DNA from: Tipula vernalis
Lineage: Eukaryota > Arthropoda > Insecta > Diptera > Tipulidae
DNA length: 64,000 nucleotides
Assembly (NCBI GenBank): GCA_958295665.1
Contig: OY282559.1
Span: 260,096,245 to 260,160,244 of the forward strand
Direction: 5' to 3'
Below, one piece after another: positions 9,378 to 21,116 of this stretch; positions within the stretch are counted from its first letter, which is position 1; the number at the start of each line of letters is the position of its first letter. Under the pieces are notes generated by a model that was not told the origin of the DNA, did no database searches, and saw only the letters and a program-made list of their open reading frames with translations. Made by a program: the position numbers and the translations under genes.

Positions 9378-12056
9378 ATGAGCAGATCATTAAGAATGGT
9401 CACCTGGAACGCGAACGGACTAGCGCAACATGTTCCAGAGCTAGAAATTTTTCTAAATTTAGAAAAAATAGATATCTGCCTTATATCGGAGAGCCATTTG
9501 ACAAAAACATCATTTATTAAAATACGTGATTATGAATGTTACCATGCTGTTCACCCAGGAGGAAAACCCAGAGGAGGATCAACAGTAATAGTGAAAAAGA
9601 ATCTCAAACACTATGAAGAACCTAGTATAGAAGAAGAAAGTATGCAAGTTAGAACCATAAAAGTTGAAACTAACAATAATAATGAATACAGTATTTCCTC
9701 TATCTACTGCCCTCCACGCTATAATCTAAACAAAGAAGATTATAATAGACTCTTTAGATCACTAGGATCCAATTTTATTATTGGTGGTGACTTTAATGCA
9801 AAAAACACCTATTGGGGATCAAGACATACAACCCATAAAGGAAAAGAGCTATTCGAAGCTGGACGAATAAATAACTGCGAGTTCCACTCTGGAGGTAAAC
9901 CAACATACTGGCCTGCTGATATAAATAAAATACCAGATTTCATTGATTTCTATGTAACGAAAGGGATCTTCGAGGATTACATGTGCATCGAAAACAGCGA
10001 AGGGATATATTCCGATCATACACTTGTTATCATGACACTCAGCACAATGATAATTAATAAGGATAACCTGCCTAAATTAACAAATAATAAAACTAACTGG
10101 GACCTATTCCAAGAACTAATTGAAATGCAAATAAATCTACGAGTGCCGATTAAAACACCGGTACAGTTGGAAGACGAACTAGAGGTATTTAACAGTACTA
10201 TTCAACAAGCAGCATGGGAAAGTTCTCCTGCTAGTCACACCGGATCCCGTAGGAATCAAAATTATCCTATTGAGGTCAGGGAGTTAGTTAGAGAGAAACG
10301 GAAGGTAAGAAAAACCTGGCAAAGGACACGCGCCCCGGAAAACAAAAAAATCCTCAATTTTCTATGCAATAAACTAAAACAACTTATAAAAGAAATTAAG
10401 AATGAAACTATTAACAAGTACTTAAATGGTCTCACCGAACATAAAGATACTGGTTACTCTCTTTGGAAAGCAACAAAGGGATTAAAAAGAACCAAAACGC
10501 ATGTGCCGCCTATTAAAAATGGGGAAGGAACCTGGGCCAAAAGCGACAAGCAAAAAGCTATTCTATTTGCAGCTCACTTGGAAGACACCTTTCAACCGTT
10601 ACCTAGGCAAACAGCAGATGAAAACATAATAACAGTTAGCAAAATTGATGAATATAATATTCGATGTGTAACATTACAGCAATTAAAAAATGAGATCAAG
10701 TGTAATTTGAACGCAAAAAAAGCTCCAGGATATGATTTAATTACTGGACAATTCGTAAAAGCCATTCCCGAGAAAGGACTACGAAAATTGGTTCAAATTA
10801 TCAATGCTGTCTTCAGACTAAAATATATCCCACGGCAATGGAAGGTTGCTGAAGTAATTATGATCCCCAAACCAGGCAAACCAGCGAACGATAAAAAGTC
10901 GTACAGACCGATTTCACTACTTCCTGTAATTTCAAAATTATTTGAAAAATTACTGCTCAAGAGACTCAAGCCAATAATAGAAGAGAGAAATTTGATTCCA
11001 CCACACCAATTTGGATTTAGAGAAAATCACTCTACGATAGAACAAGTTCACAGAATAACGGATATAATCGAAGACTCACTTGAGAATAAGAAGATATGCT
11101 GAAGCATCTTCTTAGATGTAGCACAAGCTTTCGACAAAGTTTGGCACCAAGGACTTGAATTTAAATTGCATCGAGATCTACCAAAGCAATTCTATCAAAT
11201 TCTTAAATCTTATATCGCAGACCGACATTTCCGTGTAAAATATAACCGAGAGTACTCTGAACTAAAGAGAATATCAGCAGGCATACCACAGGGTAGCGTA
11301 CTTGGTCCTATATTGTACATCCTGTACACCAGAGATATGCCAAATACAGAAGGTGCCACCATAGCAAAATTTGCAGACGATACAGCTATTCTGGCGACTG
11401 GAAAGTGTATATCAGAAGCAACGACCAAACTTCAAAAAGCAACCGACACAGTGAGTAGTTGGACAAAGAAATGGCGCATTAGCCTAAACGAAGCAAAATC
11501 GGCTCACGTAAACTTCACTAACCAGAAAGTTAACTGGATTCCAGTGAAACTTAATTCAAGACGTGTTCCAAATGCAAATACAGCCAAATACCTCGGCATG
11601 ACTCTCGATTGCAAGCTTAGATGGAAAGAGCATGTTAAAAAGAAAAAAGAAGAATTGAACATTAAATATAGGAAAATGTATTGGCTAATAGGTAGAAACT
11701 CTGAGCTTACAATACATAACAAATTGCTATTATATCAGCAAATACTTAAACCAGTATGGACCTACGGTATTCAACTTTGGGGTTGTACCAAGAAGACAAA
11801 TGTACAAATGATTCAATGTTTTCAAAACAAAGTGCTGCGTGGCATAGTAAACGCACCATGGTACATTAGAAATGATAACCTCCATAGGGACTTAAACATG
11901 GAATATGTAAGTGAAGAAATACAAAATCATGCGAAGAAACACATTCAGCGGATATCTCGGCACCAAAATGCAGACATACGAAGTTTGTTGGATACCACCA
12001 ATGCAGTAAGCAGACTTCAAAGGCAGAAACCTTTGGAATTGGGCAGTTGTATTTAA
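9378..12056 (+). pseudogene. LINE1 ORF2 (endonuclease and reverse transcriptase), one stop codon
   Basis: ORF2 nicks target DNA and copies the RNA onto it. It starts at ATG 9378, two bases after ORF1. The apurinic-type endonuclease shows TWNANG, SESH, IYCPP, GGDFNAK and a final SDH near 10014. The reverse transcriptase shows PGKPANDKKSYRPISLLP, the AFD block near 11130 and the catalytic FADD near 11370. A Cys/Trp-rich C-terminal region (LWGCTKK) follows. The only interruption is a TGA at 11100-11102; both halves are in the same frame. The related LINE2 has a serine codon (TCA) at this position, so a single base change is the likely cause. Confidence 0.93.
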
Positions 12057-12204
12057 TTAGGCTAGAGAAAAATAATTACTAAATAAATTCAAACGGGAGT
12101 AACCATTGGGCTACTGCCCGTCAAATGTGAATCATCATTTAAGAAAGATAAATTACTAAATGATTTGTAAATCAGTTGTAATATTAAATAATGGAAAAAA
12201 AAAA

Positions 12205-12417
12205 ACTTTCGCTTAAACAAGTTTGCCCACCCTGACGATTTACGGTATCTCCTTTTTTTAAATGGCGATATATTACAGAATGGTGTATACCATACTTCTC
12301 CGATGAATTCCTTAATGGCATCTTGTTATATTTAACATCATCAACTGCTTGTTTGAGTAACAGTGGATCATGCTTTTTGTAGGGTTTTGCACTCTTGGAC
12401 TTGTATTCCCTAGGCAT
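12205..12417 (-). pseudogene. pogo/CENP-B-like transposase, N-terminal part
   Basis: From ATG 12417 the minus frame gives MPREYKSKSAKPYKK and then a pipsqueak-type helix-turn-helix (about 12270-12370, MPLRNSSEKYGIHHSVIYRH). It ends in GGQTCLSES where LINE1 begins. The next residues of the family are found at 7863-7830, across the insertion. The pipsqueak HTH binds the transposon ends. The N-terminus is intact, but the gene as a whole is split and lacks its C-terminal catalytic residues. Confidence 0.8.
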
Positions 12418-12517
12418 TTTAATGATCTGCACCAACTAATAAATCAAATATATAATATAATTACAAATAGTAATCAACAAATAGAACATTAAAATTAAAT
12501 ATATTTACTAATTTTAA

Positions 12518-12917
12518 AGTAAGAAACACATGGTGAGGTGAATAGAAACACGATTCCCGTTGTGTTTCTATTCACCCCATACCTAGAATCAAATTACAAC
12601 AAAGAAAAATTGAGGAATAACGGTAAACATTAAAAAAAAAATTCAACTTAGAATGTAATAATAAGACATCCCGTTAAAGTTTTTTTTATGTACTTTTCTG
12701 ACCTAAAAATTATTACTAATTTGTATGACTATTATTCCTAAACTGCAGGTGTTCAAAATAAGATAAATTATTTTTTCGACTTTTGCACTCTTCACCAAGT
12801 TAAAAAAATCAGCCGTTAAATTTTTTGTTTTGTTCATTATGAAAAATAATTTATTTATTTAATTTTTAAAGTTTTGTTTCTACTCACTCCGCTGTTTCTA
12901 TTCACCCCATTTTACGG
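12518..12917 (-). repeat. Presumed right end of the pogo-like transposon
   Basis: The word TTTCTATTCACCCC occurs at about 12564-12578 and again at 12892-12907, and as its complement GGTGAATAGAAACAC at 12538. The inner pair forms a 40-bp palindrome. The outer copy, followed by ATTTTACGG then TA, resembles a terminal repeat flanked by the TA used by this superfamily. No left-end match was found near 7390, so the element is 3' truncated. The boundary is inferred. Confidence 0.4.
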
Positions 12918-15735
12918 TATTATTCCTAGACTTATTTTGCTTGACTTATCCTTAATATTATTAGTACTGTTGAGTTTGCTTCTGTAATAATTTCCCTTCA
13001 CTATGCAATCATATTTTTAATTCTGGTGTTTAAATACTTCACAGTATTTAAAGGATTTGTATTATCTTTGGATATATCTTCAGAAATTTAATTTTTTTAT
13101 TTTGATAAGTTTATTTTTATTAATAAACCTTTTGATTTCTAGCCCGTTTAAGAATAGAACAATTATTAACTAGACGACCACGCTTAACGATGAAAGACTC
13201 ATAGATAATAGCCGCATTTCTTGACGTATAACGTTTTGGCAATGACACCAAAATGCGGAAAACAAATAAACGCCAAATTTCGATTTTCTGTCTCTTTCGT
13301 TTTGAATCTGCCTCTTCATACTCGTACTGCATTCATCATATTCTTTGTCCCTTTACAAAATTATTGTTCAACTACGTTTTAACAGCTGAACTAATTTTTA
13401 GATCACCATTTGTGATACAAAATCAATGTTGGATCAAATGTTGTTGTTGCTTCACATACAAATTTTGATCTGATCCGGATCACTATGCGTCAATAAATGC
13501 AGCTTGTTTGGTTCTGCGTACCAAAGATTTCATCGCAGTTACATTTTAAAAGCCATTCTAGTAGATTAGGAAGCAATATTATTTTACTACACTATATTTA
13601 TTATTCAGATATTGCTTACGACTTTTAACAGTAACTTAAAAACATTTAAATTATAAATCCTGGAAAACCTACCAAACATATGGTCGATTTAAGATGAAGA
13701 CTCGTTACGAGTAGGTAATATTGTCCAGATGAAAAGCAGATAACATTAAGAGATAGTCATCTGATAAATTACAGTTTTTTTTAAATATTTATATTTACAT
13801 ATATCCTGTAACAAAATTGTTTGATTCAATAAAATGTATTTTAAAACTTTAAATTTTCTTGCATTTTTGACATCCTTTGGCTCTATTTTTAATATCATCC
13901 GCCAGATGTCTGACACTTTGGGTTAAAAGCGAATAAAACCTTTTTTTTTAAATTTAGTAGTCGATGCGTTTCTTTAACCCTTATATCTCTAAGCGGCTAT
14001 CCGAGTAGCCATTTAATTTTAAAATGTTTTTAAAATTAATTTTTGGGTTACTAGGTTCCAGTCGACATCCTGAAACTTATTAGTTTTTAGCGATTTTCAA
14101 ATAGCAGCTGGACACTAGGTTTATTCAAGTTGAGATTTGTTTGTTTTAATATTTGTACTCCCTTGTTTTTTATCCTAATTGACTATTGTAAAAGCAGGGA
14201 AAACGCCTCTCGCGGTAAAAATGTATATTGAACTGGATACACAAATCGAAAAAAAATTTGACAAAAATGAAATTATCGTCTAGATTATGCAAGAGCTAAC
14301 CAGTTTATTTACGAAAATCAACCACGAAAAAATCTGTATCCGCCTTAGTTGAAACATTTCCCGCTACGTAAAATCCGTAATGCTCCAATCGTCAATACCT
14401 ATCAAAATAACATAAAGCTGTAATGACGACCAAATATTAGCATCCGTAATAAAGGAAAATCCGTAATGCTCCAATCGTCAATACCTATCAAAATAACATA
14501 AAGCTGTAACGACGACCAAATATTAGCATCAGCGCCGGCAAGACGACGAAAATATGCTATAGTGGAAATTTTTTGAAGTAGACAACAATGCAGAAAACAA
14601 ATGTATTGGGCTTGGAAAACAGAGAAAAAAAACCTTCTGTTTACGCTTTTTGTAGGAAAACGAAATTTTGCTTCCGGAAACAAAAGGTTGCTTAGGACCC
14701 GGATTTTCCTATTGTTGTTGCCTAGGGCCCGAGTTTTCCTGAATTCGTCATTGTCCGGATGCACTTTCCCGAAATAAACCCTATGCTTTGATCAGGGTTA
14801 AGAAAATACCAATTAAGAGAAATAAATTATTCATCCTACTTAATGGTTACCAATCATTATTTCATCTTTAACGCTGGAAATTCATAATTCCAGAACATCT
14901 AGTGTCTCGGCCCTTAAACATAAAGCGCAAACGGCATAAACAGTGATGATTACGGATTCTCAAAAACTTTCACTGCCTGTATGTGTGGATTTTTCGAGGT
15001 ATACCAATGCCTCAATTGCCTCAATTTTGACAATGTTGAGTTTGTAGCCAGATCATAGCATTAATTTACACTACCATTTCCGCGGCTTTAAGTTTTATGA
15101 AATTTTCGAACTCCAAAAATTATTTATATAACTCACACAATTATATATAGTATTTCATAGTTTATCCGATCGCTTCTAAATCTTTTCATTTCAACTCTTT
15201 TTGTGGTTCAATCGAAGGTAATCTAAAATCTTCTGACTTAATATGTACAATAAGGTCTACGATTTGGGGCCAATTCAAACGTTACGAAAGAGAATAGAGG
15301 GTTCTTTGATTTCTTCGGTCTTGGCATTTTAAATGATTACCACCATGCCTAAGAGGTTGACTAATTAATTCTTCATTCAAAGAGTTCATTCAAAGAAAGT
15401 TGTTTAATTCCCGACCAACGGAATATCCATATAGCTTCCTTTCTGAGAGTGGCTTTATGTCCAGCTATGAGTACGTGCAAAAACTGCTTTCTTAATCTAA
15501 ATAAAAGCATTCAAAATCATAAAAGACCAGGAGGGACTTGAGCGAACATTTTACACAAATAATATGACGTTGAACGAGGATGAAGCAACTACATAAGTAT
15601 ATCAGTTTACGAACAATCCTGGTGATTCCGCAGAAATTTAAAATCTTCAAATAGAAACATTCTTACATATAAAATATTTGTTCATCGCATTTATAAATTT
15701 AATCGAGTATTAAGTTGGTTACAAATATAACATAA
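12918..15735. other. Intergenic DNA without a recognised gene
   Basis: Only short ORFs with no family resemblance are present. The region contains the 86-bp direct duplication listed separately and low-complexity AT stretches. No exon with good splice signals was recognised. Confidence 0.5.
14371..14542. repeat. 86-bp tandem duplication (two copies)
   Basis: The block starting CCGTAATGCTCCAATCG at 14375 recurs at 14461 with one or two differences. The copies are adjacent, so this is a tandem duplication. Confidence 0.9.
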
Positions 15736-17409
15736 TTAAGGATCAAAAATTTTGGCAATAAAAATTGGTAACCTAGTTTGTTTATGTAGTATAACCGCTA
15801 AAAATGGTTGATTAACATCAAAATTAACCTCCTCGGGATCATATGAGCTAGATGACAAGGTTATAACTGAAAATGTTGTGACAGCCGCGGCAGTTGTACC
15901 CTTTTCATCAACACTCAGGTATACATCTTGTTGGGCATCATCAATTTGAACTTTATTATGTGTTAAATATGGAATATTAGCACGATCTGTGAATACATCA
16001 ACTAAGCCCATATTTTGCAAAATAGTTTTTAACGGTAATTTTATTTTCATTTCGAACTTCGGTAGTCTTAGATGTACACGTCGTTTTTCTTCTAATTCTA
16101 TTTGACTGATGAAACCCGTAAAGTAACTTTCATCGATTAATTCGACCAGTTCATCCAATTTAAATCCAGCCGGCATCATAATTAACATACTAAACTCTTC
16201 ATTTTCGTACGGTAATTCAACCCAACTAAATGTTACTCCTTTATAGGCGTTTTCACCATAAAATAAAGTAGCGGATTGTTTTAAAAATGTAGTTTGTTTA
16301 TTTCGGCTTCCTGGTTGGAAAAATAGATATTCAGATGTTTCATTGAATGGATACTTCCAGGCACCATCAAAATATACAGCATTCATCAATAGTAAATCCG
16401 CATTTGGTTGAGATCCCGCGAATACATTTGTAATTTTATTGTCCGTTGCACTAGCTGCCCAAGTGTTAATTATGTTTTGGGCTCGCGCTTGATCATTAAA
16501 ATCAACTGGAATAATCTTGACAAGTGAATTCTGAGCTACCTCTAAAAAGCTTACGTTTAATGATAAACGACGAGCTGGGAACATTGCTGAACCAATTTTG
16601 AGTTTATTTTTTGATCGCAAAAAGGTAATTGTATCGACCGCATCGCCAATATTCAATGTACCTGTGTTACCGATAACATTTTGCAGTTGAAGTTTCGTGT
16701 TGCCAGCCGATGCTTGTTCGACTAAAGATAATAGTAATTGCACTGATAACGGACTGATGACAATATTTGATTCACTATTAATCTCTCGTTTAGAATGCTG
16801 AAAAGAAAAAAAAATGTATTTAATATTTGGGAGAAAAATTTAGAAATTTTATGGCACTCACCTGGAACAACCGCCATGAAAAATAGGTTATAAATTCGAA
16901 TCTGCTCAAATTTGGAGTTTGAATTGCGTGAGGAATAAATGATTGATTTTGATCATATGGCCCGGTGGGCTGAACTGGTTGAACTTCTGATTGAAGTCGA
17001 TTTGGTTGATTTAATGGAACAGCTGGAGCAGGGGGGGTGGTTGTTATTGCTTGATTTATAATTATAGGTCTTGGTGCCCCACCAGCATATTGATTTAATT
17101 CTGCCTCATTTGTAGGTCTATTGCTGTTCGAGGTATAAGATGGAATTGGCTGATATATATTATAATTGTAGACCGGTTGGGTAGGTTGTTCTTCTGAAAT
17201 TGAGTTTCTTTCCTGAATCAGTGGTTGATTTCGAACAATACCTAAGAATTGTGGATTTAACATATGCGGGTTACCAGGATGTCTAAGAAGTTCACTGTGT
17301 CTCAAATAATCCTCTCCATACGGATTCCTTACATTAGGTGTGGTTGCTTCTCTAATCACCTGTGCCTCAATCTGCACACAGTAGCCATGAACAAACAGCA
17401 GAGCAAGTG
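15736..17409 (-). CDS. Secreted serpin with long N-terminal extension (first exon not located)
   Basis: This is a serine-protease inhibitor fold, probably secreted. Exons are 17409-16862 and 16797-15736, joined by a 64-bp intron with GTGAGT donor and TTTTCAG acceptor, phase 0. The upstream exon begins after a good acceptor (TTTTACTATAG) in phase 1, so an initiating exon lies to the right. The first visible residues (ALALLFVHG) look like a signal-peptide core. Next come about 160 Pro/Gln/Asn-rich residues, then helix A and the NIVISPLSV motif. The hinge EKGTTAAAVT is the inhibitory consensus; alignment to alpha-1-antitrypsin places the scissile bond at Leu-Ser (P1 Leu), suggesting a chymotrypsin- or elastase-like target. 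It ends PFLAVILHKQTRLPIFIAKIFDP-like at 15736. About 535 residues are visible against about 400 for a plain serpin; the excess is the extension. Confidence 0.9.
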
Positions 17410-18500
17410 CTATAGTAAAAGGCACAAAGAATAGTTTCAGTTAAACAGAGTATATGTTTTTAAAATTCTAAATTTTTAGAATTCTTGTTGTCGAAAGCGC
17501 TTATTACAATTATTTGTACTTGTCGGAATATTAAAAAAATGTGTATGACATTAAACCGAATGCTGAACTCGAGTTATTATGAAATACGTATTTTCCAAGA
17601 ATTTTATGAGGTTAATAGGTTCAGTTTAGAATTTAATCGACAAATAAAGTTGTGCGACAAATTTCTAGTTTCTGTTGCATGGGGCGAAGTCAGTCAAAAA
17701 CGTCCTTCAACAAGTTCAATCACACACAGAATACACCAAATTTTGTTATTTAAAAATGTCCCATAAGAAGTGTGAAAGTTGGTTAAAGAGAATCTCTAAA
17801 AAATTGTAACAAACAGATAATCAAGGTTCACGTCATATTAACCAGAATTTAAAACGTTTCTTTAATTTTGATATGTCGGATAAAGAATTTTGATTAGAAA
17901 TTCAATTAGAGACTAATTTTTTGTTATACTCGAAAATATGAAAAATCGACAAGAAATGGATCGTACTACCCTCCTGTAATAACTCTCTTTTTACATAAGT
18001 GCCAAATTTTACTTAAATCTGTAATTTGAACAAAAAGTCTAAGAAGAACTATATTTCGCTTGATAAATGTTTTATGTACCAAGCATAGTTTCAATAACTC
18101 AAAATTCTTCAGCTTAGTTCAGCATAGAGATGGAGAAAGAGCCTTTGTAAGTGCTGAAAGACTTCTGAGATATCTTAATAAATGTTTGAACTTTAACATG
18201 TACGATGCTCATCGTTTAAGAAAATCTTTTCATTTTCTTGTAGTAATTAATTAATTTAAACCTAAATTTATAAAATTTTCTTAACAATATCATTCTGGTC
18301 AAATTGGAATAAAAGCTTACTATGAATCGTGTGGTCACTGAGTCAATAAACATTACATAGATGGCAGTGATGCTAGTATAAAACCTGATAAAATCGAACC
18401 AAAAATTACCACCTAGGGTAAAATTTCTCTAGTTTAAAAATTGTAGGAATGTGTGAATATGAAGAACGTGTGATAATTTTGTGATGAAATAATATTTTTT
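17410..18500. other. Region upstream of the serpin, no confident exon
   Basis: The missing first serpin exon should lie here or further right on the minus strand. I looked for a minus-strand ATG followed by a GT donor in phase 1 and found no convincing candidate. No other gene is recognised. Confidence 0.4.
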
Positions 18501-18850
18501 CGGTGACATCTAGGGTGGAATAGAATAAGTTATTTAATAGCGACAAGATTACTGTTCTAAAATGGAAATTTGCTATGCTACAACTGTTCTACATGTTACC
18601 AGACTATTCTTACTGGAAAAATCATGAAATTACTAGAAGTTTTGGTTTGAGTAAAAATCGAGTTAGATTATTAGTTTTTGGAAAGCATATAGTGTAAAGA
18701 TTAAAAAGTGAATTAGCGAGATATAAAAATTAAAAGTGAACAGTAAAATTGTGCAAAAATTATAATAAGTGATTTTGTGAATTATTGTTAATAAATTGTG
18801 TTGTATTAATTTTTGGTACTCAATAAATAAGTTTGTTCCTGATATTTTCT
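18501..18850 (+). repeat. Diverged solo LTR related to elements B and C
   Basis: The order of words matches the LTRs at 20635 and 25514: GGTGACATCTAGGGTG, GAATAGAATAAGTTA, ACTGTTCTAAAATGG, AAAAATCATGAAATTACTAGAAGTTTGG, then AAGTGATTTTGTGAATT (shown in part). No internal element sequence follows, so it is a solo LTR. Divergence is clearly higher than between the B LTRs. Confidence 0.75.
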
Positions 18851-19539
18851 GCTGTCAAGTAAATCTGACAAAAAATCGAGATTCGTAAACCAACCACAAT
18901 TTTGCTCGACGGATTGAGTTTTCTTGACAAATCGAACAGTTTGACAGCAGAAAGATCATCTTTTATCGAGCCGGATTGCTTTTTCTTGGTGAATCGAAAT
19001 CGTCATAAATTTCAACATCGAAATTATCATAGTAGGCCACAATTATATCTATTTCATTTTAAAATGGAAAAGTGGCATAAAATAGAAAGAGACTGGCTTC
19101 ATTATTTTCCAAATAGTAAAAAGAGGAACATCCGTATGTGTTACACACATGTTTTAATTTTAAATTGGGTTTTCTGAAATCAGGAGTAATGAAATAAGAA
19201 ATACAGTAACACCTGTTTTGTCTGTTTTTAAATTTTTATTACCTTTAGAATTATAAGAACGACCCTTAGGTTTTCAAGTTAGTTACTAAGCTGTTTTTAG
19301 CTGGATATAATTTTTTAGTTTAAGTTAGTTGGTAAGATGTATTCAAAGAATCAAGATCGATGTGAGTGAAGATAAAAGAAAGAAAATAAAATTAGAAATT
19401 ATATTATGAAAAATTAAATGTTGCATTTTATTACGAAAGGTAAAGTGTAACATTTTTGGTCCTTCAATCCAGATAGAACAGTAAAAGTAATGAGTTAGTA
19501 GTGTAGAAGTGGTAAACACAATCATACTGAAGTGCCATT

Positions 19540-20020
19540 ATTATGCCAAAGAAACTGACGTTCGAAGTATTGAAACACGAAGAAAATAAAGAAATCATGT
19601 TGGACAAATTTCTTGACCACCATTTCTTGTGTTTTGAGGTCAAAGGTTTACTATCAACAGTAATCTACAAAAGAAAACCCAGTGCGACCAGTTTTCAAAC
19701 TTCCAGCTATATGTACTTCTTCCCGAATTCCACGGAATGTACGACAAGTGGTTCACGTTCAAAAGTTGGTTTCTAATGCTAATTGATAGTTAGTGCGAAA
19801 ACAACGATGCATTGAAATTCTATTACCTGATAAGCAGACAAATGTAAAAGCTGATAAAAGGGAATGATTTCCTAGCTGCGAGGGACACGATTCAATCCAG
19901 ATTTGGGAATAAGAGCTATATTGTTAAAAGAAATATTAGTGGCTTATTCAAATTTAAGAAAATAATTAAAAGTTCGTCGTATGAGTTATATGTAGTAGCT
20001 GACCTACTAATCCGTTCATC
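19540..20020 (+). pseudogene. BEL/Pao-like gag fragment
   Basis: Shifting plus frames from about 19683 read LPEFHGMYDKWFTFKSWF, then NDALKFYYLISR, and finally DTIQSRFGNKSYIVKRNISG and KSSSYEL. This order of motifs (substrate loop, Trp-Phe-Phe block, KF-YL block, RFGNK block) resembles Pao/BEL gag proteins. Several stops and shifts break it. There is no neighbouring protease or RT of that class and no LTR pair, so this is a scrap. The assignment is by motif pattern only. Confidence 0.45.
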
Positions 20021-20330
20021 GAGCCCAAAAACTACCCCCTATTCAGGGGAATAAATTAGTCTACAAACTTTAGGTACCAATTGAGATTTTAGCTGAAACT
20101 GATAAATGGGCCTTAGCACCCCTTGCCAGAAATTTGAATTCACTTTCCGATAGTACATGTAGTAGCTGACCTACTAATTCGTCTATCGAGCCCAAAAACT
20201 ACCCCCTATTCAGGAGAATAAATTAGTCTGGAAACTTTTTCTACCATGAGATTTCGACTGAAATCGTTTCAATGACCGTTAAAACCTACTGCTAGATATT
20301 TGAATTCAGGATCCGATAGTACATGTAGTA
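19991..20330. repeat. Tandem repeat, period about 167 bp, two copies plus a partial
   Basis: The word TGTAGTAGCTGACCTACTAA starts at 19991 and 20158, and TGTAGTAGCT again at 20324. Blocks such as CGAGCCCAAAAACTACCCCC are nearly identical between the copies, while the second half of each unit is more diverged. The first unit overlaps the end of the BEL-like gag scrap. Confidence 0.85.
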
Positions 20331-20634
20331 GCTACTTAAAATGGTTGTCCATCAACTGTTTTTTAAACCAGGCATTAATTTAAACTGGACATTTTTTATG
20401 GCGATTAAGAGAAAAAATTGTTGAGTGTTATTTACGACACTTACCAGAGATTTGGTTTCATTTTCTTAAGGTCTGTATATTATTTTGACTAAATTCCGCT
20501 AATATTGCCCTTGAATGGTCCTATTTTCCCAGGGAATAACTTTTATTCGAAAGATTTAGTAAAAAAATTACATTTTTAGTACTACATATTTCAATATGAG
20601 TCGTCATTTTTCCAATTGGAATTTGTTTTAGCAG

Positions 20635-21073
20635 TGTGACACCTAGTGTGTAATAGAATAAGTTAAAATTAATAGCCCAATGTTAAACTGTTCTAAATGG
20701 AATTTTCCATGATAAAATTGGTCTACACTATTCTAACTAGAAAAATCATGAGCTTTCTAGAAGTTTGGTTTGTGTATATAAAAAGGCGAACGAAATCGAA
20801 TTGGATTAGTAATATTTGGTAAGCGATAGTATAAAGATTAAAAGGAATTAAAAAGTGATTTAAAAAAGTGTTATAAGTGCGATAAATAAAGTAAAAGAGA
20901 TCAGTAAATTTTAAGAATAATTTATATAAAGTGATTTTGTGAATTTTTATTGATAAACTGTGTTGTAATAAATTTTGTGAAATAAATAAATTCGTTGGTG
21001 ATAAATTGAATTGAGTTTGTATTATTCACAATCCAGTGATACGAACCTTGATTGACAAGGCAAAAACGTAAAA
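20635..21073 (+). repeat. 5' LTR of element B
   Basis: 439 bp, starting TGTGACACCTAGTG. Compared with the 3' LTR it lacks one copy of a 6-base direct repeat (ACGGTG) at its start. A TATAAAAAGG box-like sequence lies near 20778. Confidence 0.93.
20776..20786 (+). promoter_or_regulatory. TATA-like box in the 5' LTR of B
   Basis: TATATAAAAAG lies about 140 bases into the LTR and is repeated in the 3' LTR and in element C. The position suits an LTR promoter. This is a sequence match only. Confidence 0.5.
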
Positions 21074-21076
21074 ATT

Positions 21077-21095
21077 TGGTGACAGCGGTGGGATT
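21077..21095 (+). other. Primer-binding site of element B
   Basis: TGGTGACAGCGGTGGGATT matches the complement of a tRNA-Leu 3' end (CCCACCGCTGCCA plus CCA) with one mismatch. The same site is used by element C. Confidence 0.75.
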
Positions 21096-21116
21096 GTGAA
21101 TAAAAAGATAAAGAAA

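Larger units (their letters stand above)
7874..12204 (+). mobile_element. Jockey-type LINE (LINE1), near full length
   Basis: A 4.3-kb non-LTR retrotransposon has two ORFs, no LTRs, and an A-rich 3' end (12194-12204). It is bounded by a perfect 10-bp target duplication. ORF1 is a gag-like protein with three zinc knuckles. ORF2 has an endonuclease and a reverse transcriptase and no RNase H, the jockey-clade layout. Only about 57 bases precede the first in-frame ATG of ORF1, so it is full length or nearly so. It inserted into the pogo-like transposase in the opposite orientation. Confidence 0.93.

Noticed and set aside
14402..14764. Minus-strand ORF of about 120 codons
   Set aside because: It lies across the tandem duplication, which repeats part of the translated sequence, and shows no domain.
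17485..17766. Plus-strand ORF upstream of the serpin
   Set aside because: Non-ATG start, no motif, no codon pattern; treated as chance.
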